A stretch of 64,000 bases of DNA, from assembly GCF_003254645.1 (NCBI RefSeq), contig NZ_PNFD01000001.1, positions 434,001 through 498,000 on the forward strand. The letters are read 5' to 3'. This document shows positions 27,020 to 35,730 of the stretch, piece by piece. Source of the stretch: Microbacterium suaedae. Lineage in GTDB: Bacteria > Actinomycetota > Actinomycetes > Actinomycetales > Microbacteriaceae. Below the pieces are notes generated by a model that saw nothing but the letters and a program-made list of their open reading frames with translations, had not been told where the DNA came from and ran no database searches. Position numbers and translations under genes: made by a program. The stretch's first letter is position 1, and each line of letters opens with the position of its first letter.

Positions 27020-27972
27020 CGCGGCTTCCCCAGCGCCGGATCGGCACGAGCGATTTGACCACCGGACTCTTCGCGCTCGGTTCCTGGCACACCTACGACC
27101 GCATGGACTTCGTCGATGCCGTCCGGATGGTGCGCGAGGCTGTCGACACCGGGATCACCCTCTTCGACGTCGGCGTGTATGCGGCGCCGGGCGCGCCCCC
27201 GGTGTTCACGGACGTCCTCTTCTCGGCCATCGTGCGCGCGAGCGGACTGCGCCGCGACGAGTGGCTGCTGTCGAGCAAGCTCTGGGTCGAGGGCTTCGGT
27301 GATGACGGATTCCGGCCGCAGCTCGAGAACGCGCTGTTTCGCGTCGGCGCCGACCACGCCGACCTCGTCGTCCTCGGCGATCTCCGGGACAGCAACGTCG
27401 AGCTGCGTGACCTCGTGCTCGATCTCGACGCGCAGCGCCGCGGCGGGCTCATCCGCGCCTGGGGCGTGAACAACTGGTCGGCGAGCGCCGTCGGGCGGCT
27501 GATCGACATCGCGGAACGCGAGCGGGTGCCCGGTCCGCAGCTGGCCCAGCTGAAGTACTCCGTCGCACGGCGGTCGATCCCCGACGGGGCGCCGTTCGAG
27601 TCCGTCTGGCGCCGGGGCGTGAGCCTCGAGGCGTCCGACGCGCTCGAGGGCGGGATCCTCGCGGGCAACACGTCGCCGTCCCGGCAGATCGGGCGCGATC
27701 CCGGCGGGGTGCGCAACCGCATCGTCGCCGACGCCCCCTCCTACGTCGCACTCGCGGACGAGCTCGGCACGACGCCCGCGCAGCTCGCGATCGCCTTCAC
27801 TCTCACACATCCGGCCCTCGCCACGACGCTGTTCGGCGCGACCAGCCTCGCGCAGCTGCGCGCCAACGTCGCCGCGCTCGATGTCGTCGAGCGCGTCGGC
27901 ACCAACGAGCTTCGCGCCGCCGTCGAGCCGTTCTGGGCCGACCGCGAGGCAGTCGACCCGGAAGGCCCGTGA
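27016..27972 (+). CDS. aldo-keto reductase-like protein B (catalytic His absent)
   Basis: 318 residues, paralogue of the protein at 24134-25090 and of equal length. Asp51, Tyr55 and Lys88 match the AKR tetrad, while Gly121 (VVLGDLRD) stands where His is expected. GVNNW, QLKYSVARRS and LEASDALEGGILAG are shared with A. ATG 27016 overlaps the alcohol dehydrogenase stop. The two copies in opposite transcripts, both under operator 4, could form a hetero-oligomer. Confidence 0.8.
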   Translation: MTRLPQRRIGTSDLTTGLFALGSWHTYDRMDFVDAVRMVREAVDTGITLFDVGVYAAPGAPPVFTDVLFSAIVRASGLRRDEWLLSSKLWVEGFGDDGFRPQLENALFRVGADHADLVVLGDLRDSNVELRDLVLDLDAQRRGGLIRAWGVNNWSASAVGRLIDIAERERVPGPQLAQLKYSVARRSIPDGAPFESVWRRGVSLEASDALEGGILAGNTSPSRQIGRDPGGVRNRIVADAPSYVALADELGTTPAQLAIAFTLTHPALATTLFGATSLAQLRANVAALDVVERVGTNELRAAVEPFWADREAVDPEGP

Positions 27973-27997
27973 GATGCCCACGAGGAAGGATCAGTCC

Positions 27998-28981
27998 ATG
28001 ACCACCGCCGCAGGACGTCCGACCGTCGAGCCGGTTCCGTTCGACCCCGAGATCCGGGCGGCGCTCGACGCCATGCCGCCCCAGCCCCCGCTCACGCGCG
28101 ACACCCTGCCGCGCGAGGGTGTCGACAAGATGTTCCCCTCCAACGACGAGGTGATCGCCGGCCGCGCGATCGCGTGGAGCGAGCACGTCGCCGACGGCCC
28201 CGGCGGCGAAGTTGCGCTCACCGTCTTCCGCCCGCGCAGAGACGAGGGCGAGGCGCTACCGGCCGTGTACAACATCCACGGCGGCGGTATGATCGTCGGC
28301 CACCGCTCCTGGGAGCACGCACGCGTGGTCGAGCTCGTCCACGAACTCGGAGTCGTGGGAATCACGGTCGAATACCGGCTGGCCCCGGAGAATCCCTATC
28401 CCGCGGGCGTCGACGACTGCTATGCGGGATTCCGCTGGCTCGTCGAAAACGCCGTTACTCTCGGCGTCGACCCAGCGCGCATCGTGGTGATGGGCGGCAG
28501 CGCAGGAGGCGGCCTCGCCGCTGCGGTCGCGCTCATGGCGCGCGACCGCGGCGGCCCGCGCATGGCCGGCCAGATGCTGCTGTGCCCCATGATCGACAAC
28601 ACTCACACATCGGTGTCAAGCCGACAGTACGACGGGATCGGTACGTGGACGCGCGCGGCGAACCTGCTCGGATGGTCATGCCTGCTCGGCGCTGATCGGG
28701 CCGTCAGCGAGGACGCCCCCGCATACGCGGCGCCGGCGCGAGCCGAGAGCCTCGCAGACCTGCCCCCAGCCTTCGTCGAGGTCGGTTCCGCCGAGCTGTT
28801 CCGCGACGAGGATGTCGCGTATGCCACGCGCATCTGGGCGACCGGCGGACAGGCGGAGCTACACGTCTGGTCCGGAGGTGCACACGGGTTCGACATGTAC
28901 ATGCCCGATGCCGAGATCTCGCGCGCCGCCGTGCGCAGCCGGATCTCGTGGCTGCGACGGACGCTGGGAGTTGTCGCATGA
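27998..28981 (+). CDS. HSL-family esterase/lactone hydrolase A
   Basis: 327 residues of the hormone-sensitive-lipase-like alpha/beta hydrolases. HGGGM at 94-98 gives the oxyanion hole, Ser168 sits in GGSAGG, with Asp270 (ELFRDE) and His296 (GGAHGF). ATG 27998 is preferred over ATG 27974 because GAGGAAGGA lies before it. No signal peptide, so it is cytoplasmic. The class hydrolyses short acyl esters and some lactones. It overlaps its paralogue by four bases. Confidence 0.87.
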   Translation: MTTAAGRPTVEPVPFDPEIRAALDAMPPQPPLTRDTLPREGVDKMFPSNDEVIAGRAIAWSEHVADGPGGEVALTVFRPRRDEGEALPAVYNIHGGGMIVGHRSWEHARVVELVHELGVVGITVEYRLAPENPYPAGVDDCYAGFRWLVENAVTLGVDPARIVVMGGSAGGGLAAAVALMARDRGGPRMAGQMLLCPMIDNTHTSVSSRQYDGIGTWTRAANLLGWSCLLGADRAVSEDAPAYAAPARAESLADLPPAFVEVGSAELFRDEDVAYATRIWATGGQAELHVWSGGAHGFDMYMPDAEISRAAVRSRISWLRRTLGVVA

Positions 28982-29952
28982 CGCGTCCCGCGCCGGTGCC
29001 GTACGATTCCGAGCTCCTCGCTGCCCTCGAGGAGTTCGTTGGTCTCGTAGAGATCATCCCGCTGCGCGCGGATACGATCTCCGTCAACCGCACGCACTTC
29101 GCCACGATCATCCCGCCGATCGAGCAGCAGGTCGCCGGTCGCGACGTTGACTGGGAGGACCGGACGATCCCTGGGCCGGCGGGCGCGCCCGAAATCGACA
29201 TCACGATCGTCCGGCCTCGTTCCGCGGGCCCCGGCGCGCCGGCCGTGCTTAGCATCCATGGCGGCGGGATGGTGCTCGGCACGCGGTTCTTCGGTACGGC
29301 CGAGATCATTGATCTCGCTGAGCGACACGGCACCGTGGGCGTCGCCGTCGAGTACCGCCTGGCGCCCGAGCATCCGGGGCCGGCCCAGGCCGAGGACTGC
29401 TACGCAGCCCTCGAATGGATGGCGGCGCACGCTACCGAGATCGGCATCGATCCCGACCGGATCATCGCCTCCGGCGCGAGCGCCGGAGGCGGGTTGTCGG
29501 CGGCAGTTGCACTCATGGCCCGCGACCGCGACGGTCCCGCGCTGGCCGGACAGCTGCTCGGGTACCCGATGCTCGATGATCGCAACGACACCGTGTCAGC
29601 CCGTCAGTACGACGGGATCGGAGCGTGGGACCGCCACAGCAACGACACAGCCTGGAACGCGATCGCCGGGGCAGACAGATTCACCGACCGCGTCTCCCCT
29701 TACACGGCTCCCGCTCGCGCGACCGATTTGTCGGACCTCCCGCCCGCGTTCATCGAGGTGGGGGCGGCCGAGACGTTCCGTGACGAGGCCGTGCGGTACG
29801 CGTCGGGCATCTGGGCGGCCGGTGGACGGGCTGAGCTCCACGTCTGGGCGGGCGGCTTCCACGGCTTCGGGGGGCTCGCCCCGGACGCCACCGTCTCGTG
29901 CGCCGCGCACGACGCTCGGGAGAGCTGGCTGAGGCGCGTCCTCCACACGTGA
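28978..29952 (+). CDS. HSL-family esterase/lactone hydrolase B
   Basis: 324 residues, tandem paralogue of the preceding gene: HGGGM 94-98, Ser168 in GASAGGG, Asp269 and His295. EYRLAPE and SARQYDGIG are shared by the two. The N-terminal 60 residues differ most, which fits different lid regions and substrates. Last gene of the operon that begins at 25149; the 176 bases that follow hold the amine oxidase promoter region. Confidence 0.87.
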   Translation: MTRPAPVPYDSELLAALEEFVGLVEIIPLRADTISVNRTHFATIIPPIEQQVAGRDVDWEDRTIPGPAGAPEIDITIVRPRSAGPGAPAVLSIHGGGMVLGTRFFGTAEIIDLAERHGTVGVAVEYRLAPEHPGPAQAEDCYAALEWMAAHATEIGIDPDRIIASGASAGGGLSAAVALMARDRDGPALAGQLLGYPMLDDRNDTVSARQYDGIGAWDRHSNDTAWNAIAGADRFTDRVSPYTAPARATDLSDLPPAFIEVGAAETFRDEAVRYASGIWAAGGRAELHVWAGGFHGFGGLAPDATVSCAAHDARESWLRRVLHT

Positions 29953-30090
29953 CACCGGAGCGGACAGGCATCTCGATGGCGATCGCCGACGCAGCCGTCG
30001 CCACGTCGAGGATTGCGAGTCGCGAAATGAGGCATCGGAGGACTTTCCCATTGCGCACCGACGCAGAAGCCACGTAAGCTCCCCCTGAAG

Positions 30091-30118
30091 TTTATTGAGC
30101 AATTGCTCGAAATAAAGT
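30091..30118. promoter_or_regulatory. AT-rich palindrome upstream of the amine oxidase
   Basis: The 12-bp perfect palindrome GAGCAATTGCTC (30097-30108) is flanked by TTTATT and GAAATAAA, so the whole element is dyad-like and stands out in high-GC DNA. It ends about 20 bases before the amine oxidase ATG, a good place for a repressor or activator dimer. It does not match the TetR-type motifs elsewhere in the window. Confidence 0.55.
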
Positions 30119-30128
30119 GAGGTCAACG

Positions 30129-32105
30129 ATGCCCGACACACACGCACACGCCTGCTCGCCTGCCGTGGCGGAGCCGCACCCGCTCGACCCGCTGACGGCC
30201 GAGGAGATCGATGCCGCGCGCGCCATTCTCGCGGGCGCCGGCCTGATGGAGGAGGGCGTCCGCGTGCCGATGCTCCTTCCCCACGAGCCCGCGAAGGGCG
30301 CCCTCGCGGCTTGGCGGGAGGGCGACCCGATCGACAGATCCGTCGAGGTCACGCTGCTCGATACCCGAACCGGATCCGCGAGCGAAGCGATCGTGTCGAT
30401 CACGCGCGGCGAGGTCGTCGAGCACCGCGTGCTCGAGAACGACCGCGAGCCGTACGGCCAGCCGCAGTATCTGTTCGAGGAGTACGAGCGCGCGGCCGAG
30501 ATCGCCAAGGCGTCGGAGGCATGGCAGGCCGCCATGCGTCGCCGCGGACTCGAGGACCGGATGGAACTCGCCTTCTGCGCTCCCCTGGCCCCCGGCTTCA
30601 CGGGCCGCTCCGACGAGATCGGCCGCCGCGTCATCCGCTCGCTCACCTTCCTCCGCGACCACGAAGACGACTCCCCCTGGGCACACCCGGTCGAGGGCCT
30701 CATCGTGCACATCGACCTCACCGAGGGAAGCGTCATCCGCGTCGAAGACGAGGGCGATGTCCCGGTGCCGTCCGGCAACGGAAACTACTCGGCAGATGCG
30801 GTCGGCCCCGCGCGCACATCGCTCAAGCCGATCGAGATCACGCAGCCCGAGGGTCCGAGCTTCCGGGTCGCGGGATCACGAGTCGACTGGGAGAACTGGT
30901 CGCTGCGCGTCGACTTCAACGCCCGCGAGGGCCTCGTGCTGCACGATGTGCGCTTCGACGACCGCCCGGTTCTCCACCGCGCCAGCGTGCCCGAGATGGT
31001 CGTGCCATACGGCGACACCTCGCCCACGCGATTCTGGATCAGCTACTTCGACGCCGGCGAGTACCTGCTCGGCAAGAACGCGAATCCGCTCGAGCTCGGA
31101 TGCGACTGTCTCGGAGTGATCCACTACTTCGACGGCCACGTCGCCGACGATCGCGGCAATGGGGTGAAGATCCCGAACGCCGTGTGCATGCACGAGGAAG
31201 ACTACGGCGTGCTGTGGAAGCACACCGATCTTCACGGGCGTTCCGAGGTGCGCCGATCGCGGCGATTGGTGATCTCGTACTTCTCGACGATCGGCAACTA
31301 CGACTACGGCTTCTTCTGGTACTTCTACCTGGACGGCTCGATCCAGGTCGAGGCGAAGGCGACCGGCATCGTGTTCGCGGGCGCGGATGAGCCGGGCACC
31401 TCGCACCCCCACATGAGCGAGGTCGCGCCCTCCGTCTTCGCTCCCGTCCACCAGCACCTGTTCTGCGCCCGGCTCGATGTCGCGATCGACGGCCAGGAGG
31501 GCACTCTGCACGAGATCGACGCGAAGCGCATTCCGATGGGGGCGGACAACCCGTTCGGCAACGCCTTCACCTGGACCGAGACGCCGCTCACGACCGAGCG
31601 AGAGGCGCAGCGTGTGGCCGACACCTCGGTCGCCCGCACGTGGGAGGTGCGCAGCACGACGCGCCGCAATCACGTCGGGCGCGAGACCGCGTACCGCCTG
31701 ATTCCGGAACCGACGGCTCTGCTCATGGCGGATCCCGAGTCGTCGGTCGCCGCGCGTGCCACCTTCGCGACGAAGCATCTGTGGGCGACCCGACACCGCG
31801 ACGGCGAGACGTGGCCGTCGGGTCGCTACCCGAATGCACACCAGGGCGGATCGGGCGTCCCCGCCTACAGCGCGGAGGACGCGTCGATCGACGGCGAGGA
31901 CATGGTGCTCTGGCACACCTTCGGCTTCACGCACGTACCTCGCCCCGAGGACTGGCCCATCATGCCGGTTGACTACACCGGCTTCTGGTTCAAGCCGCAC
32001 GGCTTCCTCGACCGGAACCCGGCCCTCGACCTGCCGGAATCATCGCAGGCGCATCGGACCGAGGAAGGATGCTGCACCGGCGATTCCTGCTCCTGCACGC
32101 ACTGA
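30129..32105 (+). CDS. tynA: copper-containing primary-amine oxidase
   Basis: 658 residues; oxidises primary amines (tyramine, phenylethylamine, dopamine class) to aldehyde, ammonia and H2O2. Tyr391 in GNYDYG is the precursor of the TPQ cofactor, Asp308 in YFDAGE the catalytic base, and His441, His443 (HQHLF) and His602 (THVPRPEDWP) the copper ligands. There is no signal peptide, as in Arthrobacter enzymes. The C-terminus ends in a short Cys/His tail (CCTGDSCSCTH), perhaps for copper handling. ATG 30129 is used, preceded by GAGG; a GTG at 30117 is less likely. An AraC regulator gene follows directly. Confidence 0.95.
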   Translation: MPDTHAHACSPAVAEPHPLDPLTAEEIDAARAILAGAGLMEEGVRVPMLLPHEPAKGALAAWREGDPIDRSVEVTLLDTRTGSASEAIVSITRGEVVEHRVLENDREPYGQPQYLFEEYERAAEIAKASEAWQAAMRRRGLEDRMELAFCAPLAPGFTGRSDEIGRRVIRSLTFLRDHEDDSPWAHPVEGLIVHIDLTEGSVIRVEDEGDVPVPSGNGNYSADAVGPARTSLKPIEITQPEGPSFRVAGSRVDWENWSLRVDFNAREGLVLHDVRFDDRPVLHRASVPEMVVPYGDTSPTRFWISYFDAGEYLLGKNANPLELGCDCLGVIHYFDGHVADDRGNGVKIPNAVCMHEEDYGVLWKHTDLHGRSEVRRSRRLVISYFSTIGNYDYGFFWYFYLDGSIQVEAKATGIVFAGADEPGTSHPHMSEVAPSVFAPVHQHLFCARLDVAIDGQEGTLHEIDAKRIPMGADNPFGNAFTWTETPLTTEREAQRVADTSVARTWEVRSTTRRNHVGRETAYRLIPEPTALLMADPESSVAARATFATKHLWATRHRDGETWPSGRYPNAHQGGSGVPAYSAEDASIDGEDMVLWHTFGFTHVPRPEDWPIMPVDYTGFWFKPHGFLDRNPALDLPESSQAHRTEEGCCTGDSCSCTH

Positions 32106-32111
32106 TCGAGG

Positions 32112-32153
32112 GCGGGTGAGCCCAGCAGCCCGGAGCCTGCTAGGCTCACCCGC
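32112..32153 (+). terminator. terminator after the amine oxidase
   Basis: An 11-bp perfect stem GCGGGTGAGCC / GGCTCACCCGC encloses a second short stem AGCAG/CTGCT. It lies 7 bases after the tynA stop and 45 bases before the regulator start. A TACAAT hexamer (32162-32167) just beyond may be the -10 of the regulator's own promoter. Confidence 0.65.
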
Positions 32154-32197
32154 AGATCGTATACAATGCCGTCGCGATCACACCCGAGGTGATTCCC

Positions 32198-33148
32198 GTG
32201 CCAGATCAGTCCACGGAGACCCAAGCGGTCTCGACTGTCGTTGCCCGCAACATCAGCGAGTTCCGCGCCGCCGTCTCCGATTCGTTCGTCCCGCTCCAGG
32301 TGGGAAGCGCTCACCCCGAGCGCTTCCGCGGCGTGATTCGCGCCGCCAACATCGACGACGTTCACATCACCCACGTGCACGCGACCGACCATGAGGTCGT
32401 TCGCACACCGGATCTCATCGCCCGCGACGATCGCGCCTTCTTCAAGCTGAGCCTCATGCTGAGCGGATCCGGGCTGCTGATCCAGGACGGTCGCGAAGCG
32501 ATCCTGCGCCCGGGCGACCTCGCGGTCTACGACACCAGCCGGCCCTACTCGCTCGAGTTCGGCCAGGAGTTCCGCACCATGGTGGTGATGTTTCCCCGTC
32601 AGATGCTGACGCTCTCCTCCGAGTCGATCGGCGAGCTCACGGCCGTGCGCATCTCCGGATCCGAGGGACTGGGTGCCGTCGTCGCCCCCTTCCTCACGCA
32701 GATCGACGCGCACCTCGAAGAGCTGTCCGGGCCGACGGGGTCCCAGCTGATGCAGAGCGCGCTCGATCTCGTCGGCACAGTCTTCACGCGGGAGCTCGGT
32801 CTCGACAACACGGCGGATCCGCACACCCGGCTCCTCCAGCGCATCCGCGGATACATCGACCGGAACCTCGGCTCCACCGAGCTCACGCCGGCGCACATCG
32901 CCAACGCGCACTTCATCTCGACGCGTCACCTGCACGGCCTCTTCCAGGCCGACGGCACGACGGTGTCGACCTGGATCCGGAAGCGGCGCCTCGATCGCTG
33001 CCGGCGCGATCTGATCGATCCTGTCCTTGCCGACCGCTCTGTCGCGGCCATCGCGGCGCGCTGGGGTTTCGTAGACGCGGCGCACTTCAGCCGTGCGTTC
33101 AAGGCCGCGTACGGAGACTCGCCGAGCAGAGTGCGCGCGTCCGCGTAG
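32198..33148 (+). CDS. AraC-family regulator, FeaR-like
   Basis: 316 residues. The N-terminal 200 residues resemble the AraC_binding_2 sensor of FeaR-type activators (FFKLSLMLSGSG, PGDLAVYDTSRPY). The C-terminal 100 carry two HTH units (AHIANAHFISTRHLHGLF and VAAIAARWGFVDAAHFSRAF). GTG 32198 is selected because GAGGTGA lies 5 bases before it. In E. coli FeaR activates tynA and the aldehyde dehydrogenase gene; here it likely senses an amine or its aldehyde and activates tynA and the MoaF cluster. Inference from homology and position. Confidence 0.85.
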   Translation: MPDQSTETQAVSTVVARNISEFRAAVSDSFVPLQVGSAHPERFRGVIRAANIDDVHITHVHATDHEVVRTPDLIARDDRAFFKLSLMLSGSGLLIQDGREAILRPGDLAVYDTSRPYSLEFGQEFRTMVVMFPRQMLTLSSESIGELTAVRISGSEGLGAVVAPFLTQIDAHLEELSGPTGSQLMQSALDLVGTVFTRELGLDNTADPHTRLLQRIRGYIDRNLGSTELTPAHIANAHFISTRHLHGLFQADGTTVSTWIRKRRLDRCRRDLIDPVLADRSVAAIAARWGFVDAAHFSRAFKAAYGDSPSRVRASA

Positions 33149-33294
33149 GCGACCATACGCGTCGGCATTGCCCCATCCGGCACGCCGATTGACTGACCGC
33201 GCGCGATCCCCCTTCCGCCCTTGTCGGCCTCCCGGCCGCGGCCACACGATGGCCGAGCAGCCCGCACCGGCGCGGGCTCCAGGGAGGATTCCGC

Positions 33295-34095
33295 ATGTCC
33301 GACATCTCCGCACCCGATCCTGATGACTGGCGAACCTACGACGAGTTCGCCGCCGGCATCGATGCCTACCGGCTCCCGAACGCCTCACTCCAGGGCACAC
33401 GCCTGATCCTGTCGCTCGAGGATGGCACTCGCCTCGATCTCGACTTCGGCGCCGACTCCGTCACCTGGACGGCCACGGGCGCGATCTCACAGTCCGAGCC
33501 CGCGAGCGATCCGTACGACGCGGTCCCCATCCGCCGCGACGTCACGTTCGTGAATCTGCCGCTGGAGAGCAGGGAACGAGAATCGATCACCGTCGTGTTC
33601 TCCTCCACGACTCATCGTGCCCTGGTGACACGGTCACGCATCGCAGAGCAGGACATCCCCGGCACGCCTCGCGTGCACCAGGACTTCTGGGCCGGGGTGA
33701 CCGACGGAGGTGAGCCAACAGGCGACGTACCCGCCCCGAGCCGCGATCTGATCGGCAAGCGCAACGTCTACCGCTACAGCCCGCACCATCTCTACGAGCA
33801 TGTGTACATCTCGAGCCAGCGCTACGCGTGGCAGTGTGTCGAGGGCGTGCAGCGTGGCCACGGAGACATGGATATGTCGACCGTGTGGAAGTTCGCCGAC
33901 GGCCTCTACCTGTTCTGCTTCCGGGAGTTCCGCATCGCGGTCGCGAGCGTGTGGCTTCACGACCTCGGCTACCAGCTGATGACAACCGGCATCTTCCTCG
34001 GCCTCAACGGCGAAGGCGAGGCCGAACATTCGACCGCCGGCGGACACATCTATCCGCTGGGCTCGGTCGAATACCCCGACGTCCAGCCGGTGTGA
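33295..34095 (+). CDS. MoaF-like protein 1 (monoamine-regulon type)
   Basis: 266 residues. The C-terminal half has the MoaF_C pattern DLIGKRNVYRYS, YEHVYISSQRYAWQC; the N-terminal half looks like a second small beta-barrel. MoaF was named from the monoamine regulon of Klebsiella, not from molybdenum cofactor synthesis. Its biochemical role is unknown; a lipocalin-like ligand binder or small enzyme is plausible. ATG 33295 follows GGGAGGA. It is placed between the FeaR-like regulator and a small NTF2-like gene. A paralogue is at 42370. Confidence 0.75.
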   Translation: MSDISAPDPDDWRTYDEFAAGIDAYRLPNASLQGTRLILSLEDGTRLDLDFGADSVTWTATGAISQSEPASDPYDAVPIRRDVTFVNLPLESRERESITVVFSSTTHRALVTRSRIAEQDIPGTPRVHQDFWAGVTDGGEPTGDVPAPSRDLIGKRNVYRYSPHHLYEHVYISSQRYAWQCVEGVQRGHGDMDMSTVWKFADGLYLFCFREFRIAVASVWLHDLGYQLMTTGIFLGLNGEGEAEHSTAGGHIYPLGSVEYPDVQPV

Positions 34096-34101
34096 GACGC
34101 C

Positions 34102-34497
34102 ATGACAAACGCAGACGTGATCAGGGCGCACTACGCCGCTTCCGACGCGGGCGACATCGACGGCATGGTCGCGCCGCTGTCACCGCAGGTGACGTGGACC
34201 GAAGCCGCAGGCTTCCCCTACGCGGGAACCTACTCCGGGCCCGACGAGGTCGTACGGAACGTCTTTGCGCGGCTCGCCGAGGACTGGGACGGGTACCGGC
34301 TCACGGTCGACGAAGTAATTGATGGCGGCGACACCGTCGTCGGGATCGGCACGTACTCCGGCACGTACCGCCTGACCGGGCGCTTCTTCGAAGCGCGCGT
34401 CGCGCATGTCTGGCGCCTGAAGGACGGCGTCGTCACCGCATTCGAGCAGTTCACCGACACAGCGATGGTGCAGAAGGCGCTGCGCGGATCCGCGTAG
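34102..34497 (+). CDS. SnoaL/NTF2-like small protein
   Basis: 131 residues with the cone-shaped NTF2-like pattern: an initial helix (VIRAHYAASDAGDIDGMVAPL), VTWTEAAGFPYAGTYSGPDEV and a C-terminal strand pair with ARVAHVWRLKDGVVTAFEQFTD. Such proteins isomerise or bind small hydrophobic molecules. It begins 6 bases after MoaF-like protein 1, so the two are co-translated and probably act on one compound. Confidence 0.8.
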   Translation: MTNADVIRAHYAASDAGDIDGMVAPLSPQVTWTEAAGFPYAGTYSGPDEVVRNVFARLAEDWDGYRLTVDEVIDGGDTVVGIGTYSGTYRLTGRFFEARVAHVWRLKDGVVTAFEQFTDTAMVQKALRGSA

Positions 34498-34553
34498 TCC
34501 CTCCGTCATCGCATTTCTTCCGCGCCGGACGGCGCATACGAGAGGTGGATCAC

Positions 34554-35714
34554 ATGATCAGAAGCAGGATTCTCACGGCCACGGCGGCCATCGCCGCGAC
34601 AGGGCTCGCGCTCGCGGGCTGCGCCGCCGGGGAGGGCGGGGACGACCCGATCGTCGTCGGCTCTGTCAACACGATCAGCGGCGCCGCGACCTTCCCCGAG
34701 GCGTCCGAAGCGGCCGAGGCCGTCTTCGACGCCGTCAACGAAGCGGGCGGCATCGACGGGCGGATGGTCGACTACCGAGCGCTCGACGACAAGGGCGACC
34801 CGGCGAGCGCCACGTCGGCCGCGCGCGAGCTCGTCGGCAGCGACGGCGCCGTCGCGATGGTGGGCTCTGCAAGCCTCATCGAGTGCGAGCTGAACGCCGA
34901 CTACTACGCGCAGGAGGGCATCCTGTCGGTCCCGGGAATCGGCGTCGACACGGGGTGCTTCGAGAGCGACAACATCTCCCCCGCCAATGTCGGCCCGTTC
35001 AACGACATGACGCTCACGCTCCTGTACGGATCCGAAGTCCTCGGCTTCGACGAGATCTGCGTTCTGCTCGAGATCGCCGGCTCCACGCGGCCCACCTATC
35101 AGGCTGCGATCGACAGATGGACCGAGATCACAGGGCAGGAACCGGCCTACATCGACGACACCGTTCCGTACGGGGCGTCCGACTTCACGCCGTACATCGT
35201 CAAGGCCCGTGACGCAGGGTGCGAGGCCGTCGCGGTCAACCCCGTCGAACCGGATGCGATTGCGCAGGTCAAGGCAGCGAACGCACAGGGGTGGGATGAC
35301 GTGACGTGGCTCTACCTGACGAGCGTCTACAGCGAGAACTTCGCCGATGCCGTCGACGACGCCGGCGCGGGGATCTACGTGCCGGCCGAGTTCTATCCCT
35401 TCACAGAGGAGAGCGACATCAACGCCGACTGGCACGAGCTCATGTCGGAGAACGAGATTCCGCTCACCGCCTTCAGCCAGGGCGGGTACCTCGCCGCGAC
35501 GTACTTCGTCGAGGTGCTCGAGGGCATCGAGGGGGACATCACGCGCGACTCCGTCGCCGAGGCACTGCGTGGGATGGAGCCGATCGAGAACCCGATGGTC
35601 GGTGACCCGTACGTGTTCGGCGAGGTGCCGACATCGGGCTGGCCGATCGTGCTGGAGAGCGGAACGAACACCTGGGAGCGCGCGGCCGACGACTGGCTGC
35701 GCATCCCCGAGTGA
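34554..35714 (+). CDS. LIV-type solute-binding lipoprotein
   Basis: 386 residues with signal and lipobox ALAGC (acylated Cys23), then a two-lobed Peripla_BP_6 domain (IVVGSVNTISGAATFPEASEAAEAVF). The group binds branched amino acids, amides, urea and also aromatic acids. ATG 34554 has GAGAGGTGG upstream. It heads a four-gene importer module, and its position in the amine cluster suggests an amine- or aromatic-acid-like solute (inference). Confidence 0.88.
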   Translation: MIRSRILTATAAIAATGLALAGCAAGEGGDDPIVVGSVNTISGAATFPEASEAAEAVFDAVNEAGGIDGRMVDYRALDDKGDPASATSAARELVGSDGAVAMVGSASLIECELNADYYAQEGILSVPGIGVDTGCFESDNISPANVGPFNDMTLTLLYGSEVLGFDEICVLLEIAGSTRPTYQAAIDRWTEITGQEPAYIDDTVPYGASDFTPYIVKARDAGCEAVAVNPVEPDAIAQVKAANAQGWDDVTWLYLTSVYSENFADAVDDAGAGIYVPAEFYPFTEESDINADWHELMSENEIPLTAFSQGGYLAATYFVEVLEGIEGDITRDSVAEALRGMEPIENPMVGDPYVFGEVPTSGWPIVLESGTNTWERAADDWLRIPE

Positions 35715-35730
35715 TCCGGGCAGCCCTCAC

